DNA of 64,000 bases from Halorubrum salsamenti. GTDB taxonomy: Archaea > Halobacteriota > Halobacteria > Halobacteriales > Haloferacaceae. Each line of letters starts with the position of its first letter. Within the stretch, counting starts at the first letter, position 1. The notes under the pieces were generated by a model. It saw only the letters and a list, made by a program, of their open reading frames with translations, was not told the DNA's origin and searched no databases. Below, in pieces: positions 1 through 8,522 of this stretch. Where the stretch lies: positions 372,001 through 436,000 of the forward strand of contig NZ_VCNL01000001.1 of the NCBI RefSeq assembly GCF_007671685.1, in the 5' to 3' direction. The position numbers and the translations under genes were made by a program.

Positions 1-415
1 ACGGGAGGTGGTGGAGGGTGGCGACGTAGACGGCGAGCCCGACCGCGTCGGTCGCGACCGGCAGGCTCGCGGCGTCGCCGTGGACGAACGACGCGGTTTT
101 GTCGTATCCGCGCTCTCGGGCCCGCTCGATCGCCTCGCGCAGGAGTTCGCGGCTGAGGTCCACGCCGACGACCGCCTCCCCGCGTCCGGCGAGCGACTCC
201 GTGTGTCGCCCGTTGCCACAGCCGACGTCGAGCGCACGCGCTGCGGTGCGTCCGTCGAGAAACGACTCGACCTCCGGCCACGCGTACTCCCTCGTCTTCG
301 AGAAGTGCGCGGCGATGCGGTCGTACGTCGACCGGGGATCGCCGGCGGACTGCGGGTCGGCGGTCCGCTCGGGCCCGCCGGTCGGGTCGGGATCACGAGT
401 CGACTCCGGGTCCAT
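1..415 (-). CDS. SAM-dependent methyltransferase, class I (3' end outside window)
   Basis: The reading frame starts at an ATG at 415 on the minus strand and runs off the left edge, so only the N-terminal ~138 residues are visible. After a disordered Asp/Pro/Gly-rich leader of ~25 residues comes YDRIAAHFSKTR, then the SAM-binding glycine-rich loop ALDVGCGNGRHTESLAG (motif I) and an acidic residue at the end of the second strand (GVDLS, motif II). The order resembles the Trm9/ABH8-like group of tRNA wobble-uridine methyltransferases, but the substrate cannot be read from this fragment. An ~85 bp gap separates it from the stop of the next gene on the same strand. The fold call is firm; the substrate is open. 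Confidence 0.8.
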   Translation of the reverse strand, partial: MDPESTRDPDPTGGPERTADPQSAGDPRSTYDRIAAHFSKTREYAWPEVESFLDGRTAARALDVGCGNGRHTESLAGRGEAVVGVDLSRELLREAIERARERGYDKTASFVHGDAASLPVATDAVGLAVYVATLHHLP

Positions 416-499
416 ATCGGCCGGTCGTTCCGGACCGATTTAGCTTCGGTGGCCGCGGCCGCCGAGCGACGGCGACGCCATCGGTCGCCCGGGAGTGGC

Positions 500-2740
500 T
501 CACAACAGGTCGATGACGAAGAACGCGGCGAGCGTCAGCAGAAGCAGGACGACGACGTGTTTCACCCCGTCCTTCACCGTTCCCTCACCGAGCTGACCGG
601 CGACGAGCCCGGAGCAGACCGCCTGTATCGCGGCGGCGTGGAAGAACAGCTGCTCGTAGGCGCTCGCGTCGATGTCTCCGAGGCCGTCCGTGATCCCCGA
701 GGGGCCGCCCGGCGCGCCGGGGAGGTCGCTTGCGCCGGTTCCGGCGCCGGAACCGGAGATCGCCGCCTCCTCGATCGCGGGGATGAACGACACCGACAGC
801 GAGGCGATGATCCCCAAGAACACGAGGAAGGAGATGTAGATGACGAGGAGATACGTCAGCATGACCTGTCGGCGCTCTCGGCGGAGCGACCACGTCGAGC
901 GCGACTCGTCGGCCGCGATTCGGAGCACGGGACCGATGTCGCCGCTGGCGCGCATCGCGTTCGTGATCAGCGCGACCGCCCGCGAGGTCATCGGCGACCG
1001 AACCCGTCGCTCCAGCCGCCGGAGCGCGGTGCCCACGTCGGCGCCCCAGTCGATGTCGCGCCGGGTGCGCCGCAGGTCGTCGCTCAGCGCCTCCAGGTTC
1101 GAGTCCGCGACGCGGCGGACGCTTCCGACCACGGAGGTGCCGGCCTCGTTGACGCTGGCGAGCCGGTCGAGGAAGTCGGGGACCGCCGACTCGATCCGGC
1201 GGACTCGGCGCTTGCGCGCCTCGTAGACGACGGCGTAGCTCGCGAGCACGAGCGCGGTCGCGGCGACGACCGGCGTCTCGACCTGCGCGACCATCTCGGT
1301 CGGCGGTCCGAGGGCGATCGGGAAGGCGGTCACGAGCAGGCCGACGACCGCGAGCGGAACGGAGAGGAGGAACGCCGTGCGCGGCTCCGCGAGCACGCTC
1401 TCGACGGGCGAGGCGACCCACCGACGGAGGGACCGGATCCCGTCGTACGCCCGGAGTCGCTCGCGGCTCGTCGTCCAGCGGTCGCCCACTGACGACCCGC
1501 GCGTCGCGCCCCCGTCGGTCTGTGCGCCCCCGTCGGTCTGCGCGCCCCCGTCGGTCTGCGCGCCCCCGTCGGTCTGCGCGCCCCCGTCGGTCTGCGCGCC
1601 CCCGTCGGTCTGCGTCGCGTCGCCCGCGGAGGCCGGGCCGCCGTTGCTCCTCGCCTTCGATCCGTCCTCGGTCGCCTCCGAGAGGTCGACGGTCTCGGTG
1701 CCGCCGATCCCCTGCGTGACGCTGTCGACGTAGACCACGAACCCGAACGTCGCCAGCGGCACGCCGAGGTAGACCACGACGCGCAACAGGGGGAGCGTGT
1801 CCTCCAACACGAGCCCGATCACGACGAGGATGGTGATGAAAAAGAGCGGGCCGGCGACCAAGGCGGTGACGTACGCCTCCGCGAACGTGGAGAGGAGTTC
1901 GAGGTACTGCTGCTGTTTCGACTCGGCCTCCTCCTGATACAGCTCGTACTGGTCGCTGAGGAACGTCGAAATGGGCTGGCCGGTGCCGAGCACGGACGCG
2001 AGGTTCTCCGCGAAGTCGGCCAGGTCGTCGCTGGGAGTGCGTCGGGAGATGCGCTGGAGCGCGGTGAGCGCGTCGGTGCCGAAGGCGTTCATGTCGCGGA
2101 CGGCGACCGACAGCTCCGTCGCCGCCTCGCCGTACACTGCCTCGTTCTCCGCGAGGGTGTCCATCACGCGGGGGAACGGCATCCCCGACCGAGAGAGCGC
2201 GTACATGAACGCGACGGTGCGCGGGAGGGTGGCGTCGATCTCCGCCCCCCGGGCGTGGGCGCGCTGGTCGAGCAGCTCCCATCGCCCGTAGTACATCCCG
2301 ATCGCGAGCGCGGCGCCGAGCGTCGCCGACGCCAGCGTCAACAGGAGGAACAGCTCGGGGAGCCCGAGCTCCGTGAGCCGGGTCACCCCCGCGACGAACG
2401 CGATCGACGCGGGGAGCGTCTCGCCCAGGGCCGCCTCGCTCACCTCGAGCGCCGAGAGGAGCCCGGCCGCGCCGTACACGCCGATGACGCTGCCGGCGAC
2501 GCCGAGCACGCCCGCGTACAGGAGCGTCTTGGCGGCGTACGTCCGATGGGTGCCCGCGACGTGGGCGGCGCGCATCAGGTCGCGCTGACGGCGGCGCCGC
2601 GGTCCGTCCTCGCCGACGTAGTCACCGAAGAGCGACAGCGCGACGCGGGTGACGACCAGGTCGGCCCCGTCGTCGACCGCGGGCAGCAGCAGCGCCAGAC
2701 AACACCCGAGCGCGGCGAGCAAGGGGAGGTACGCGATCAT
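500..2740 (-). CDS. Type II secretion/type IV pilus F-type membrane protein (TadC/PilC-like)
   Basis: Product of 746 aa that forms the membrane platform of an archaeal type IV pilus or secretion machine and works with the ATPase encoded just upstream. The ATG at 2740 overlaps the ATPase stop as ATGA, so an upstream in-frame extension is rejected. The protein has two T2SSF-type halves, each followed by hydrophobic helices (for example LVAGPLFFITILVVIGLVL in the first and LTYLLVIYISFLVFLGII in the second). A hydrophilic linker joins them and carries six in-frame copies of a DGGAQT hexapeptide (about residues 376-411), encoded by an 18-bp tandem repeat. The pilus type is not specified by the sequence; no pilin gene is in view. 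Confidence 0.88.
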   Translation of the reverse strand: MIAYLPLLAALGCCLALLLPAVDDGADLVVTRVALSLFGDYVGEDGPRRRRQRDLMRAAHVAGTHRTYAAKTLLYAGVLGVAGSVIGVYGAAGLLSALEVSEAALGETLPASIAFVAGVTRLTELGLPELFLLLTLASATLGAALAIGMYYGRWELLDQRAHARGAEIDATLPRTVAFMYALSRSGMPFPRVMDTLAENEAVYGEAATELSVAVRDMNAFGTDALTALQRISRRTPSDDLADFAENLASVLGTGQPISTFLSDQYELYQEEAESKQQQYLELLSTFAEAYVTALVAGPLFFITILVVIGLVLEDTLPLLRVVVYLGVPLATFGFVVYVDSVTQGIGGTETVDLSEATEDGSKARSNGGPASAGDATQTDGGAQTDGGAQTDGGAQTDGGAQTDGGAQTDGGATRGSSVGDRWTTSRERLRAYDGIRSLRRWVASPVESVLAEPRTAFLLSVPLAVVGLLVTAFPIALGPPTEMVAQVETPVVAATALVLASYAVVYEARKRRVRRIESAVPDFLDRLASVNEAGTSVVGSVRRVADSNLEALSDDLRRTRRDIDWGADVGTALRRLERRVRSPMTSRAVALITNAMRASGDIGPVLRIAADESRSTWSLRRERRQVMLTYLLVIYISFLVFLGIIASLSVSFIPAIEEAAISGSGAGTGASDLPGAPGGPSGITDGLGDIDASAYEQLFFHAAAIQAVCSGLVAGQLGEGTVKDGVKHVVVLLLLTLAAFFVIDLL
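1506..1613 (-). repeat. Six-copy 18-bp tandem repeat inside the pilus membrane protein gene
   Basis: Six near-identical copies of an 18-bp unit (plus strand gcgcccccgtcggtctgc, one copy with a T variant) encode a repeated DGGAQT hexapeptide in the linker between the two T2SSF halves. The unit length is a multiple of three, so copy number can change without a frameshift. Confidence 0.92.
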
Positions 2741-4407
2741 CCGTCGCCGGCGTCCGTCTCGGCGCGATCGTCTGTCTCGCTCGGACAGCCGTCGCCGTCG
2801 CTCCGTTCTTCGAGCCGGTCCATCACGCTCTCGGGGTCGGCGTAGTACTCGTTGACGAGGGCGGTGAACGCCCGGTAGTCGGTGACGCCGAGCCCGCGGA
2901 GCAGTTCGAGGAACCGCTCGCGCCGCCGGACCTCGCGGAGCAGCTCCGACCGTGACCAGCCGCGCTCGTCGGCGATCTCCTCCATCAGCGACGAGTCGTT
3001 CCGGCTGAACTCGTCGGTCTCCGCGTCCCACTCGAACGCCGAGGAGTAGTCGAGCTCTCCGGTGCGCTGGTCGATCCCGCCGATCTCGCCGACCGTCTTC
3101 GCGCGCCGGACGCGCTGGTCGCCCGAGCGGGTCAGCGTCTGGATCGACAGCATGTCGAGCGACTGGACCATCGCGCGCGGCACGTTGATCGGCTCGTTCT
3201 CCAACCGGTTGATCACCGTCTCGATCGAGTCCGCGTGCATCGTCGAGAAGGTGGTGTGGCCCGTGTTCATCGCCTGGAACAGGGTGATCGCCTCCTCCCC
3301 GCGGACCTCCCCGACCACGATGTACTCGGGGCGGTGGCGCAGCGCGGAGCGGAGCAGGTCGTACATGTCGATGTCGGCGCCCTCGTAGCGGCGCTCGCGA
3401 GTGACCGAGGAGAGCCAGTTGTCGTGGTATAAGGAGAGCTCGCGGGTGTCCTCGATGGTGAGGACCTTCGCGCGCGGCGGGACGAACATCGACACCGCGT
3501 TCATCGAGGTGGTCTTCCCGGAGGCGGTGCCGCCCGCGAAGATGAGGCTCTTGTTGTGCTCGATACAGAGCCAGAAGTACGCCATCTGCTCGACCGAGAA
3601 CGTGCCGTACTCGATCAGGTCGATCGGCGTGAACGGGTCCTCGGCGTACTGGCGGATCGTGAACGCGGAGCCGCGGGGGGTCACCTCCTCGCCGAGCGCG
3701 AGCTCCGCGCGCGACCCGTCCGGGAGCGTCGTCTCCACCATGGGATCCCCCACGGAGACGTGGCGCCCGGACTGCTGGGCGAGGCGGATCACGTAGTTGT
3801 CGAGCTCCGACTCCCCGAACGAGACGTCGGTCTCGATGTCGGTGTAGTCGTCGTGGTAGACGAAGATCGGGAGGTCGTAGCCGTCACACGAGATGTCTTC
3901 GATGTGACGGTCGTTGAGGAGGGGGTCGACCTTCCCGTAGCCGCGGAAGTCGCGGTAGAGGTAGTACGAGAGGGCGTGGAACGTGTCCATGCCGACGTCG
4001 ACGCCGTACCCCTCCAACAGTCCCTCAAGCTCCGTCCGAAGGGTCTCCTCGTCGGTCCGTCCGGTGCCCTCGCGGTATAGTAACGGGTCGCGGATGTCGT
4101 CGACCACGCGGTCGAGGAGGTCGCGCTCGAACCGGTCCAGCTCCGGCTCGACCGCGTAGTACCGGTGTTCGCTCTCCGTCTCGTCGTAGGTGATCACGAC
4201 GTACGCGTACGGGGCGTTCACCCAGTACCGGTCGATCTCGCGCTCCCCGTCGGGGACTGCGAAGGCGGCGAGCGGACCGTCCGCGCCCGGTCTGAAGGGT
4301 CGAACGTCGATGTCGGACCCCCGTAGCACTTCCCACGTCCGCGAGAGCCGCCGCCGGAGGGCCTCGATGCGGTCCCCGACGTCCTCCTCGCGCGCGTCAC
4401 TCGCCAT
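2737..4407 (-). CDS. Type II/IV secretion system ATPase (PilB/TadA/VirB11 family)
   Basis: Product of 556 aa that powers assembly of an archaeal pilus or secretion filament together with the overlapping membrane protein. Walker A is GGTASGKTTS (about 291-300), a Walker B/Asp box region is YIVVGEVRGEEA (about 362), and a His box is STMHAD (about 389). The N-terminal ~150 residues form the acidic domain typical of haloarchaeal members. ATG 4407 is preferred over an in-frame ATG at 4479 because a TATA-like tttaaaat at 4439-4446 lies 32-39 bp upstream, which fits a nearly leaderless transcript. The downstream gene overlaps by ATGA, so the two are co-translated. Confidence 0.9.
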   Translation of the reverse strand: MASDAREEDVGDRIEALRRRLSRTWEVLRGSDIDVRPFRPGADGPLAAFAVPDGEREIDRYWVNAPYAYVVITYDETESEHRYYAVEPELDRFERDLLDRVVDDIRDPLLYREGTGRTDEETLRTELEGLLEGYGVDVGMDTFHALSYYLYRDFRGYGKVDPLLNDRHIEDISCDGYDLPIFVYHDDYTDIETDVSFGESELDNYVIRLAQQSGRHVSVGDPMVETTLPDGSRAELALGEEVTPRGSAFTIRQYAEDPFTPIDLIEYGTFSVEQMAYFWLCIEHNKSLIFAGGTASGKTTSMNAVSMFVPPRAKVLTIEDTRELSLYHDNWLSSVTRERRYEGADIDMYDLLRSALRHRPEYIVVGEVRGEEAITLFQAMNTGHTTFSTMHADSIETVINRLENEPINVPRAMVQSLDMLSIQTLTRSGDQRVRRAKTVGEIGGIDQRTGELDYSSAFEWDAETDEFSRNDSSLMEEIADERGWSRSELLREVRRRERFLELLRGLGVTDYRAFTALVNEYYADPESVMDRLEERSDGDGCPSETDDRAETDAGDG

Positions 4408-4535
4408 CGTCGTTACGGAGCCGTATGCGTCGTGGCGGTTTAAAATCCCCCCGGCGATTATCAGCGGCGAGTCGCCCACAGCGGGGATCCGCCCGTTACG
4501 TTCATACGGGACGACCGCAAAGTACCGGACAGGAA

Positions 4536-4997
4536 ATGCGGCGTGACTATTTCGAGCTGACCGTCGAGGGCGTCGACGACGACGCCGACCAGCCGGCGAC
4601 GCCGCTGGTCCGCATCGATTTCCACGGACCGGACGGGCTCCTCCGAGACCGGCTCTCGGGGACCGACGGCGACCTCCTCGACGCTGGCGACGTCGACGTG
4701 GCGTTCCGGCTCCGTGAGCCCCTCTCGACCGAGGACGACCCGGAGGGCGTGGTCGGCGTGACGAACCGCTACACTGGAGACTTCGTCCTCGAGCTCAACG
4801 AGACGGCCACGGACGTACTCCCCTTCATTCACGCCGCTCGCGACTCGGCGGGAGACGAGGACGCCCACTATCGGGTCGAGATCGACGTCGACGGCGAGCG
4901 GCTCGTCAGCTACGACAAACACACCTTCCTCGTGTACGACCACGAGGGGAACCTCCTGCGCAACGAGAGCCTGATCCCGTCGGGAGTCGAGCTCTGA
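4536..4997 (+). CDS. Conserved haloarchaeal protein (DUF5793-like)
   Basis: Product of 153 aa starting MRRDYFELTV. It is soluble and acidic, with a predicted mixed beta-rich fold and no catalytic motif that I recognise. The family resemblance (haloarchaeal DUF5793) is from memory of its N-terminal DYFELTVEG and C-terminal YDHEGNLLRNESL patterns. It is divergent from the pilus ATPase gene with ~128 bp between starts, so the two share a promoter region. Function unknown. Confidence 0.75.
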   Translation: MRRDYFELTVEGVDDDADQPATPLVRIDFHGPDGLLRDRLSGTDGDLLDAGDVDVAFRLREPLSTEDDPEGVVGVTNRYTGDFVLELNETATDVLPFIHAARDSAGDEDAHYRVEIDVDGERLVSYDKHTFLVYDHEGNLLRNESLIPSGVEL

Positions 4998-5137
4998 CCG
5001 GGCGTCGGGCGTCGATTCCGCCCGTTCGGCGGTGTCGGGATCGCCGGGACCGTCACAACCCTTCAGAGATAGGGACGGAGCATAAGGCCACTTGCCCGCT
5101 CTGTTCTACCGGACAGCAGCCAAACCACAGTGATCTC

Positions 5138-5464
5138 ATGGCCCAACGCAACTACTCTCGACTGGAAGCTGAAGATCTGTGCTCCGATATCGCGCCAAAC
5201 GCGTACACGTCGAAGTTCGTCCGTGGACCCGATACGCCCACCTCGATCCGCGTCGTCGAGACGGTTGCGGACGCTCTCGGAACGGAGCCGAATGAGCTGG
5301 GGCCGCTCTACGAGACGGTCGACCCCGACGCGCTTGATCTGCTCTTCGAATCTCCACGCCGGTTCACGAGCGGCTGTGTAACGTTCACATTCGAGGGGTG
5401 TAACGTCACCGTCGACGCAGACGGGTGGATCGCCGTTTCGCCCGGAACGGACGACGAAGAGTGA
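5138..5464 (+). CDS. HalOD1 output-domain protein
   Basis: Product of 108 aa. It matches the haloarchaeal HalOD1 output domain: a segment SIRVVETVADALGTEPNELG, then LYETVDPDALDLLF, and a C-terminal beta pair around VTFTFEGCNVTVDADG. HalOD1 is an output module of haloarchaeal signal transduction proteins and also occurs alone, as here. It is convergent with the bat-like regulator gene, 24 bp apart. The ligand or partner is unknown. Confidence 0.85.
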   Translation: MAQRNYSRLEAEDLCSDIAPNAYTSKFVRGPDTPTSIRVVETVADALGTEPNELGPLYETVDPDALDLLFESPRRFTSGCVTFTFEGCNVTVDADGWIAVSPGTDDEE

Positions 5465-5488
5465 CGTTCGGCCGCTTCTCACACCCTG

Positions 5489-6217
5489 TCACGCGTCTCC
5501 GGCCGCGCGACCGTCGTCGGAATTTTCAAACAGGAACGTGAGGATCTTGCGCTCGGCTGCGAAGACGTGTTCCGAGAAGGTAGCCGACGTGATCCCGAGT
5601 TCGTCAGCGACGTCTTGTCCCGTACAGCCGCGCGGCCACTCGTAGTAACCCATCTCAAACGCGCTCTGCAGGACTTCCCGCTGTCTATCGGTCAGATCGT
5701 TGAGGACCGGTTGCTGGAGCGTCGAGGGAGTTAACATCGACGCGTGCGTATCTCTCGTCCGCTTCGCTATCAGTTCGAACTCCGGATGTTCCTCGAGGAA
5801 CTGCTCTGTAACTCCTGCCGGATCGTATCTCAATGGGATCTCGGCGACGATGCGCCCCTGGCCGTCGACGCCTTCGACGGTTTGCGGGAGGGCCCCGAGT
5901 TCGGCGAGCCGATACGCCGGACAGTTCCCCGATACGACGAATTCGAATAAGCCACCGTCGTCGTATTCGCTGAGAAGCGATGTTTCGACGGTCTCGTACG
6001 TGTCCGTGTGGCGCGTAATTCGGGCGGGAGGCGCACCTAACACGTTGAAGAACTCTGCGTATTGCGCTTCCGGACGTGGGATGATGTTTGCGAGTTCAAC
6101 CCGACAGTGCTCTTTCTCGGACACGCCGACGAACGGATACGCGGGGTCCTGAACGGTGAGTTCGATCTCGACCACCGAATCGGCCTGGTTGTTACTTTGG
6201 TCTTCTATTTCGCCCAT
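5489..6217 (-). CDS. Bat-type HTH transcriptional regulator
   Basis: Product of 242 aa with an N-terminal sensor-like region of ~170 residues and a C-terminal HTH_10 (bacterio-opsin activator) domain starting LTDRQREVLQSAFEMGYYEW, with the recognition-helix region VADELGITSATFSEHV. Haloarchaea encode many such one-component regulators. The promoter region upstream of 6217 is AT-rich, with the plus-strand string tagttatataatttatg near 6260. No obvious target gene is identified; the divergent neighbour is the flippase. Confidence 0.88.
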   Translation of the reverse strand: MGEIEDQSNNQADSVVEIELTVQDPAYPFVGVSEKEHCRVELANIIPRPEAQYAEFFNVLGAPPARITRHTDTYETVETSLLSEYDDGGLFEFVVSGNCPAYRLAELGALPQTVEGVDGQGRIVAEIPLRYDPAGVTEQFLEEHPEFELIAKRTRDTHASMLTPSTLQQPVLNDLTDRQREVLQSAFEMGYYEWPRGCTGQDVADELGITSATFSEHVFAAERKILTFLFENSDDGRAAGDA

Positions 6218-6512
6218 TATACATGATTTTTAGTGATTGTTCTAAGCTTTTATGGAAATAGTTATATAATTTATGTTTTGTGTTCGTCTGGCTCGTCTAT
6301 ACGAGACAGCGGTAAGTGGCGATGAGAGTCCCTCATCCCGGTCCGCGTTCTCGAGCAGTATCCCTCGAGTTGTGAAGTCGGTAACCGAGTTACACTGTGA
6401 TTACCTTTGTCCCGCTCTCGCGAACTCCGATCGTTCGAGTGAGACTACCGTATGAGCAGACCGTCCACGGACCACCTATGAGGTTCCACTCTGAGCGCAT
6501 CGAGAGACGACC
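6218..6512. other. Divergent intergenic region with AT-rich promoter and mini-ORF chain
   Basis: About 295 bp between the regulator and the flippase. The first ~60 bp are unusually AT-rich for this genome and should hold the regulator's promoter. Just before the flippase, two mini-ORFs of 9 codons (6452-6481) and 12 codons (6478-6516) overlap each other as ATGA, and the second overlaps the flippase GTG as GTGA. A 60-codon frame at 6273-6455 has no supporting features. No RNA gene is seen. Confidence 0.6.
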
Positions 6513-8012
6513 GTGAAGGACCGTCTCCGTGCCCTCTTGGAAAAGGTCATTCCAAGCGGATCGTTACTCGATCGCACTGTCCAGAGCGGGATGTGGGCCG
6601 GGGGGATCAAGCTCTCGAGTCGATTCCTGCAGGTCCTGATGTTGATCGTTCTCGCTCGACTGCTCGCGCCCCGGCAGTTCGGGCTCGTCGGGATCGCGCT
6701 GATATCGTTGAGCGCGACGCGGAACTTCTCGCAAATCGGCCTGAAAACGGCGCTCATCCAGCACAAGTCCGAAAACATCGATGACTATCTGGATACAGCG
6801 TGGTGTCTCGAGGCGGCTCGGGGTGCCGTGATATTCGGTGTGCTTTTCGCCTTCGCTCCCGTCATTGCGGGCGTTTTCGACGAGCCGTCCGCGACGCCGC
6901 TGATCCGGGTCATCGGGGTCGGTCCGCTCCTGTTCGGACTCCGAAACCCGGGAGTCGTCTACTTCCGCAAGGACCTCGAGTTCCACAAGGAGTTCATTTA
7001 TAAGGTCAGCGGCGGGTTCGTCCAGTTTTTCGTCGGCGTCGGCTACGCACTCGTCTCGCCGACCGTCTGGGCGCTCGTCTTCGCGTACGCGTCGGCGGAC
7101 GTCTTCCGGTTCGGACTCTCGTATTTCGTCCACGACTACCGACCGTGGCCGTCGTTCGACGTCTCGATCGCGAAAGAGCTGATCGACTACGGGAAGTGGA
7201 TCACGGCGTCGTCGGTCTTCTACTTTCTGTATAAGGAAGGCGACGACGCCTTCGTCGGCTGGTTCATCTCCGCGACCGCGCTCGGATTCTACCAGTACGC
7301 GTACCGGATCGCCGACACGCCGTCATCGGAGGTGTCGGAGGTCTTCGCCAGCGTCAGCTTCCCCGCGTACTCGAAACTCCAAGACGACCCGGCGGAGTTC
7401 CGTCAGGCGCTGCTCGCGACGACGCGCCTCACGGGATTCGTCACGATCCCGATGTCGCTCGGTATCGCGCTCGTCGCCCCGAGTTTCGTCCCGGTGGTCC
7501 TCGGGTCAGAGTGGACGCGGATAATCCTCCCGATGCAGTTACTGGCGCTGTACGGGCTGTTTCACTCCATCACGCGGAACTTCGGGTCCGTCTACAAGGC
7601 GCTTGACCGCCCGGATTTGATAGCGAAGCTTTCCGCGCTCCGGGTCGCTTGTATCGCGATACTGATCTGGCCGGCGGCCGAACGGTTCGGTATCGAGGGC
7701 GTCGCGCTCGTCGTCGTCGGGGTGTACGTGTTCCCGATGCTGCCCCTCGACGTGTACATCGTCTCACGGCTCACCGAAACCGACTCGATGGCGCTCGTCA
7801 GGGAGTGGTTCTACCCGGCTGTCGCTGCTGGCGGTATGTTCGGGGGCCTCTGGCAGGTGCGCAAGCTGATCGAGGTGAGTCCGCTCGTCGAACTCGTCGT
7901 CTTGATTCCGACCGGCGTCGTCGTCTACACGGCGATCTGCTTCCCCTTAGCCCGGTACTCGCCGTGGCAGATCGAGAGTGACATTCGGTCGATCGCCGGT
8001 AGCCTCGGGTAA
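6513..8012 (+). CDS. Lipopolysaccharide/oligosaccharide flippase (Wzx-like, MATE/MOP superfamily)
   Basis: Product of 499 aa, an integral membrane protein with about 12-14 hydrophobic segments. It starts on a GTG at 6513 (a later ATG at about codon 25, MWAGGIKLSS, is an alternative). The segments LARLLAPRQFGLVGIAL near the N terminus and the paired LxxPxxxGIALVAP region in the middle are typical of polysaccharide-export flippases that move lipid-linked glycans across the membrane for S-layer or exopolysaccharide glycosylation. Its TAA at 8010-8012 is only 11 bp from the stop of an opposing TnpB remnant, so the extreme C terminus may have been remodelled by the insertion. No glycosyltransferases adjoin it. 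Confidence 0.85.
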   Translation: MKDRLRALLEKVIPSGSLLDRTVQSGMWAGGIKLSSRFLQVLMLIVLARLLAPRQFGLVGIALISLSATRNFSQIGLKTALIQHKSENIDDYLDTAWCLEAARGAVIFGVLFAFAPVIAGVFDEPSATPLIRVIGVGPLLFGLRNPGVVYFRKDLEFHKEFIYKVSGGFVQFFVGVGYALVSPTVWALVFAYASADVFRFGLSYFVHDYRPWPSFDVSIAKELIDYGKWITASSVFYFLYKEGDDAFVGWFISATALGFYQYAYRIADTPSSEVSEVFASVSFPAYSKLQDDPAEFRQALLATTRLTGFVTIPMSLGIALVAPSFVPVVLGSEWTRIILPMQLLALYGLFHSITRNFGSVYKALDRPDLIAKLSALRVACIAILIWPAAERFGIEGVALVVVGVYVFPMLPLDVYIVSRLTETDSMALVREWFYPAVAAGGMFGGLWQVRKLIEVSPLVELVVLIPTGVVVYTAICFPLARYSPWQIESDIRSIAGSLG

Positions 8013-8023
8013 ACTACCCCGCC

Positions 8024-8521
8024 CTACTCGCTCACGGCTTCGCCGTTCGCTTCGTTGTGAGTGGGGCTTTCGCGTGGACTCCTGTTCTGGCCATCGCTGG
8101 CAGGCTCGTAATCGCCGTTCACATTCAACGTCCCGCGATTCAAGCGCACGTTTACGGGTGCGCCTCCGCCCGACGACGTTTGCGCCGAGCGGAGATGCTT
8201 CAGGCCGATATTCTTCGCCGCGTTGTAGTCGGCGTTCACTTCGTAACCGCACTTCTGGCAACAGAACCGTTCTTGCGTCTCGCGGTTCTCTCGGAGTGTC
8301 GTCCCGCACTTCGAACATCGCTGGGAGGTGTACGCGGGACTCACCTGCTCGACCGAGATGCCGATGACTTCGGCTTTGTACTCGACGTACTCGAATAAGC
8401 GTCGGAACGCCCACGCGTGGAACTTCTTGGCGTTCGCCATCCGTTCACGAATTCCGGTCAGGTTCTCGAACGCGATCACGTCACAGTCGTGTTCGATGGC
8501 TTCTGCGACGAGTTCCCTCCG
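8024..8521 (-). pseudogene. tnpB: TnpB RNA-guided nuclease, C-terminal fragment
   Basis: An open frame continues upstream of ATG 8479 to about 8521, reading [20 protein letters not shown] before the junction with the other element. It keeps RuvC-II (Glu in FENL), the Zn ribbon CSKC...CCQKC, and RuvC-III (Asp in [11 protein letters not shown]). The first half, including the RuvC-I Asp and the RNA-binding N-terminal region, is absent. The disordered tail ends near EANGEAVSE. It cannot be a working nuclease. Its stop is 11 bp from the flippase stop. Confidence 0.88.
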
Positions 8522-8522
8522 T

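Noticed and set aside
2741-3031. 97-codon upstream extension of the pilus membrane protein
   Set aside because: Lies inside the ATPase gene in another frame; the ATGA overlap at 2737-2740 gives the true start.
6273-6455. 60-codon frame upstream of the flippase
   Set aside because: No domain, Ser-rich composition, no ribosome site; likely promoter/leader DNA.
8328-8522. N-terminal part of the long plus-strand frame entering the TnpB copy
   Set aside because: It is the antisense shadow of the minus-strand TnpB fragment; real similarity starts at 8523.
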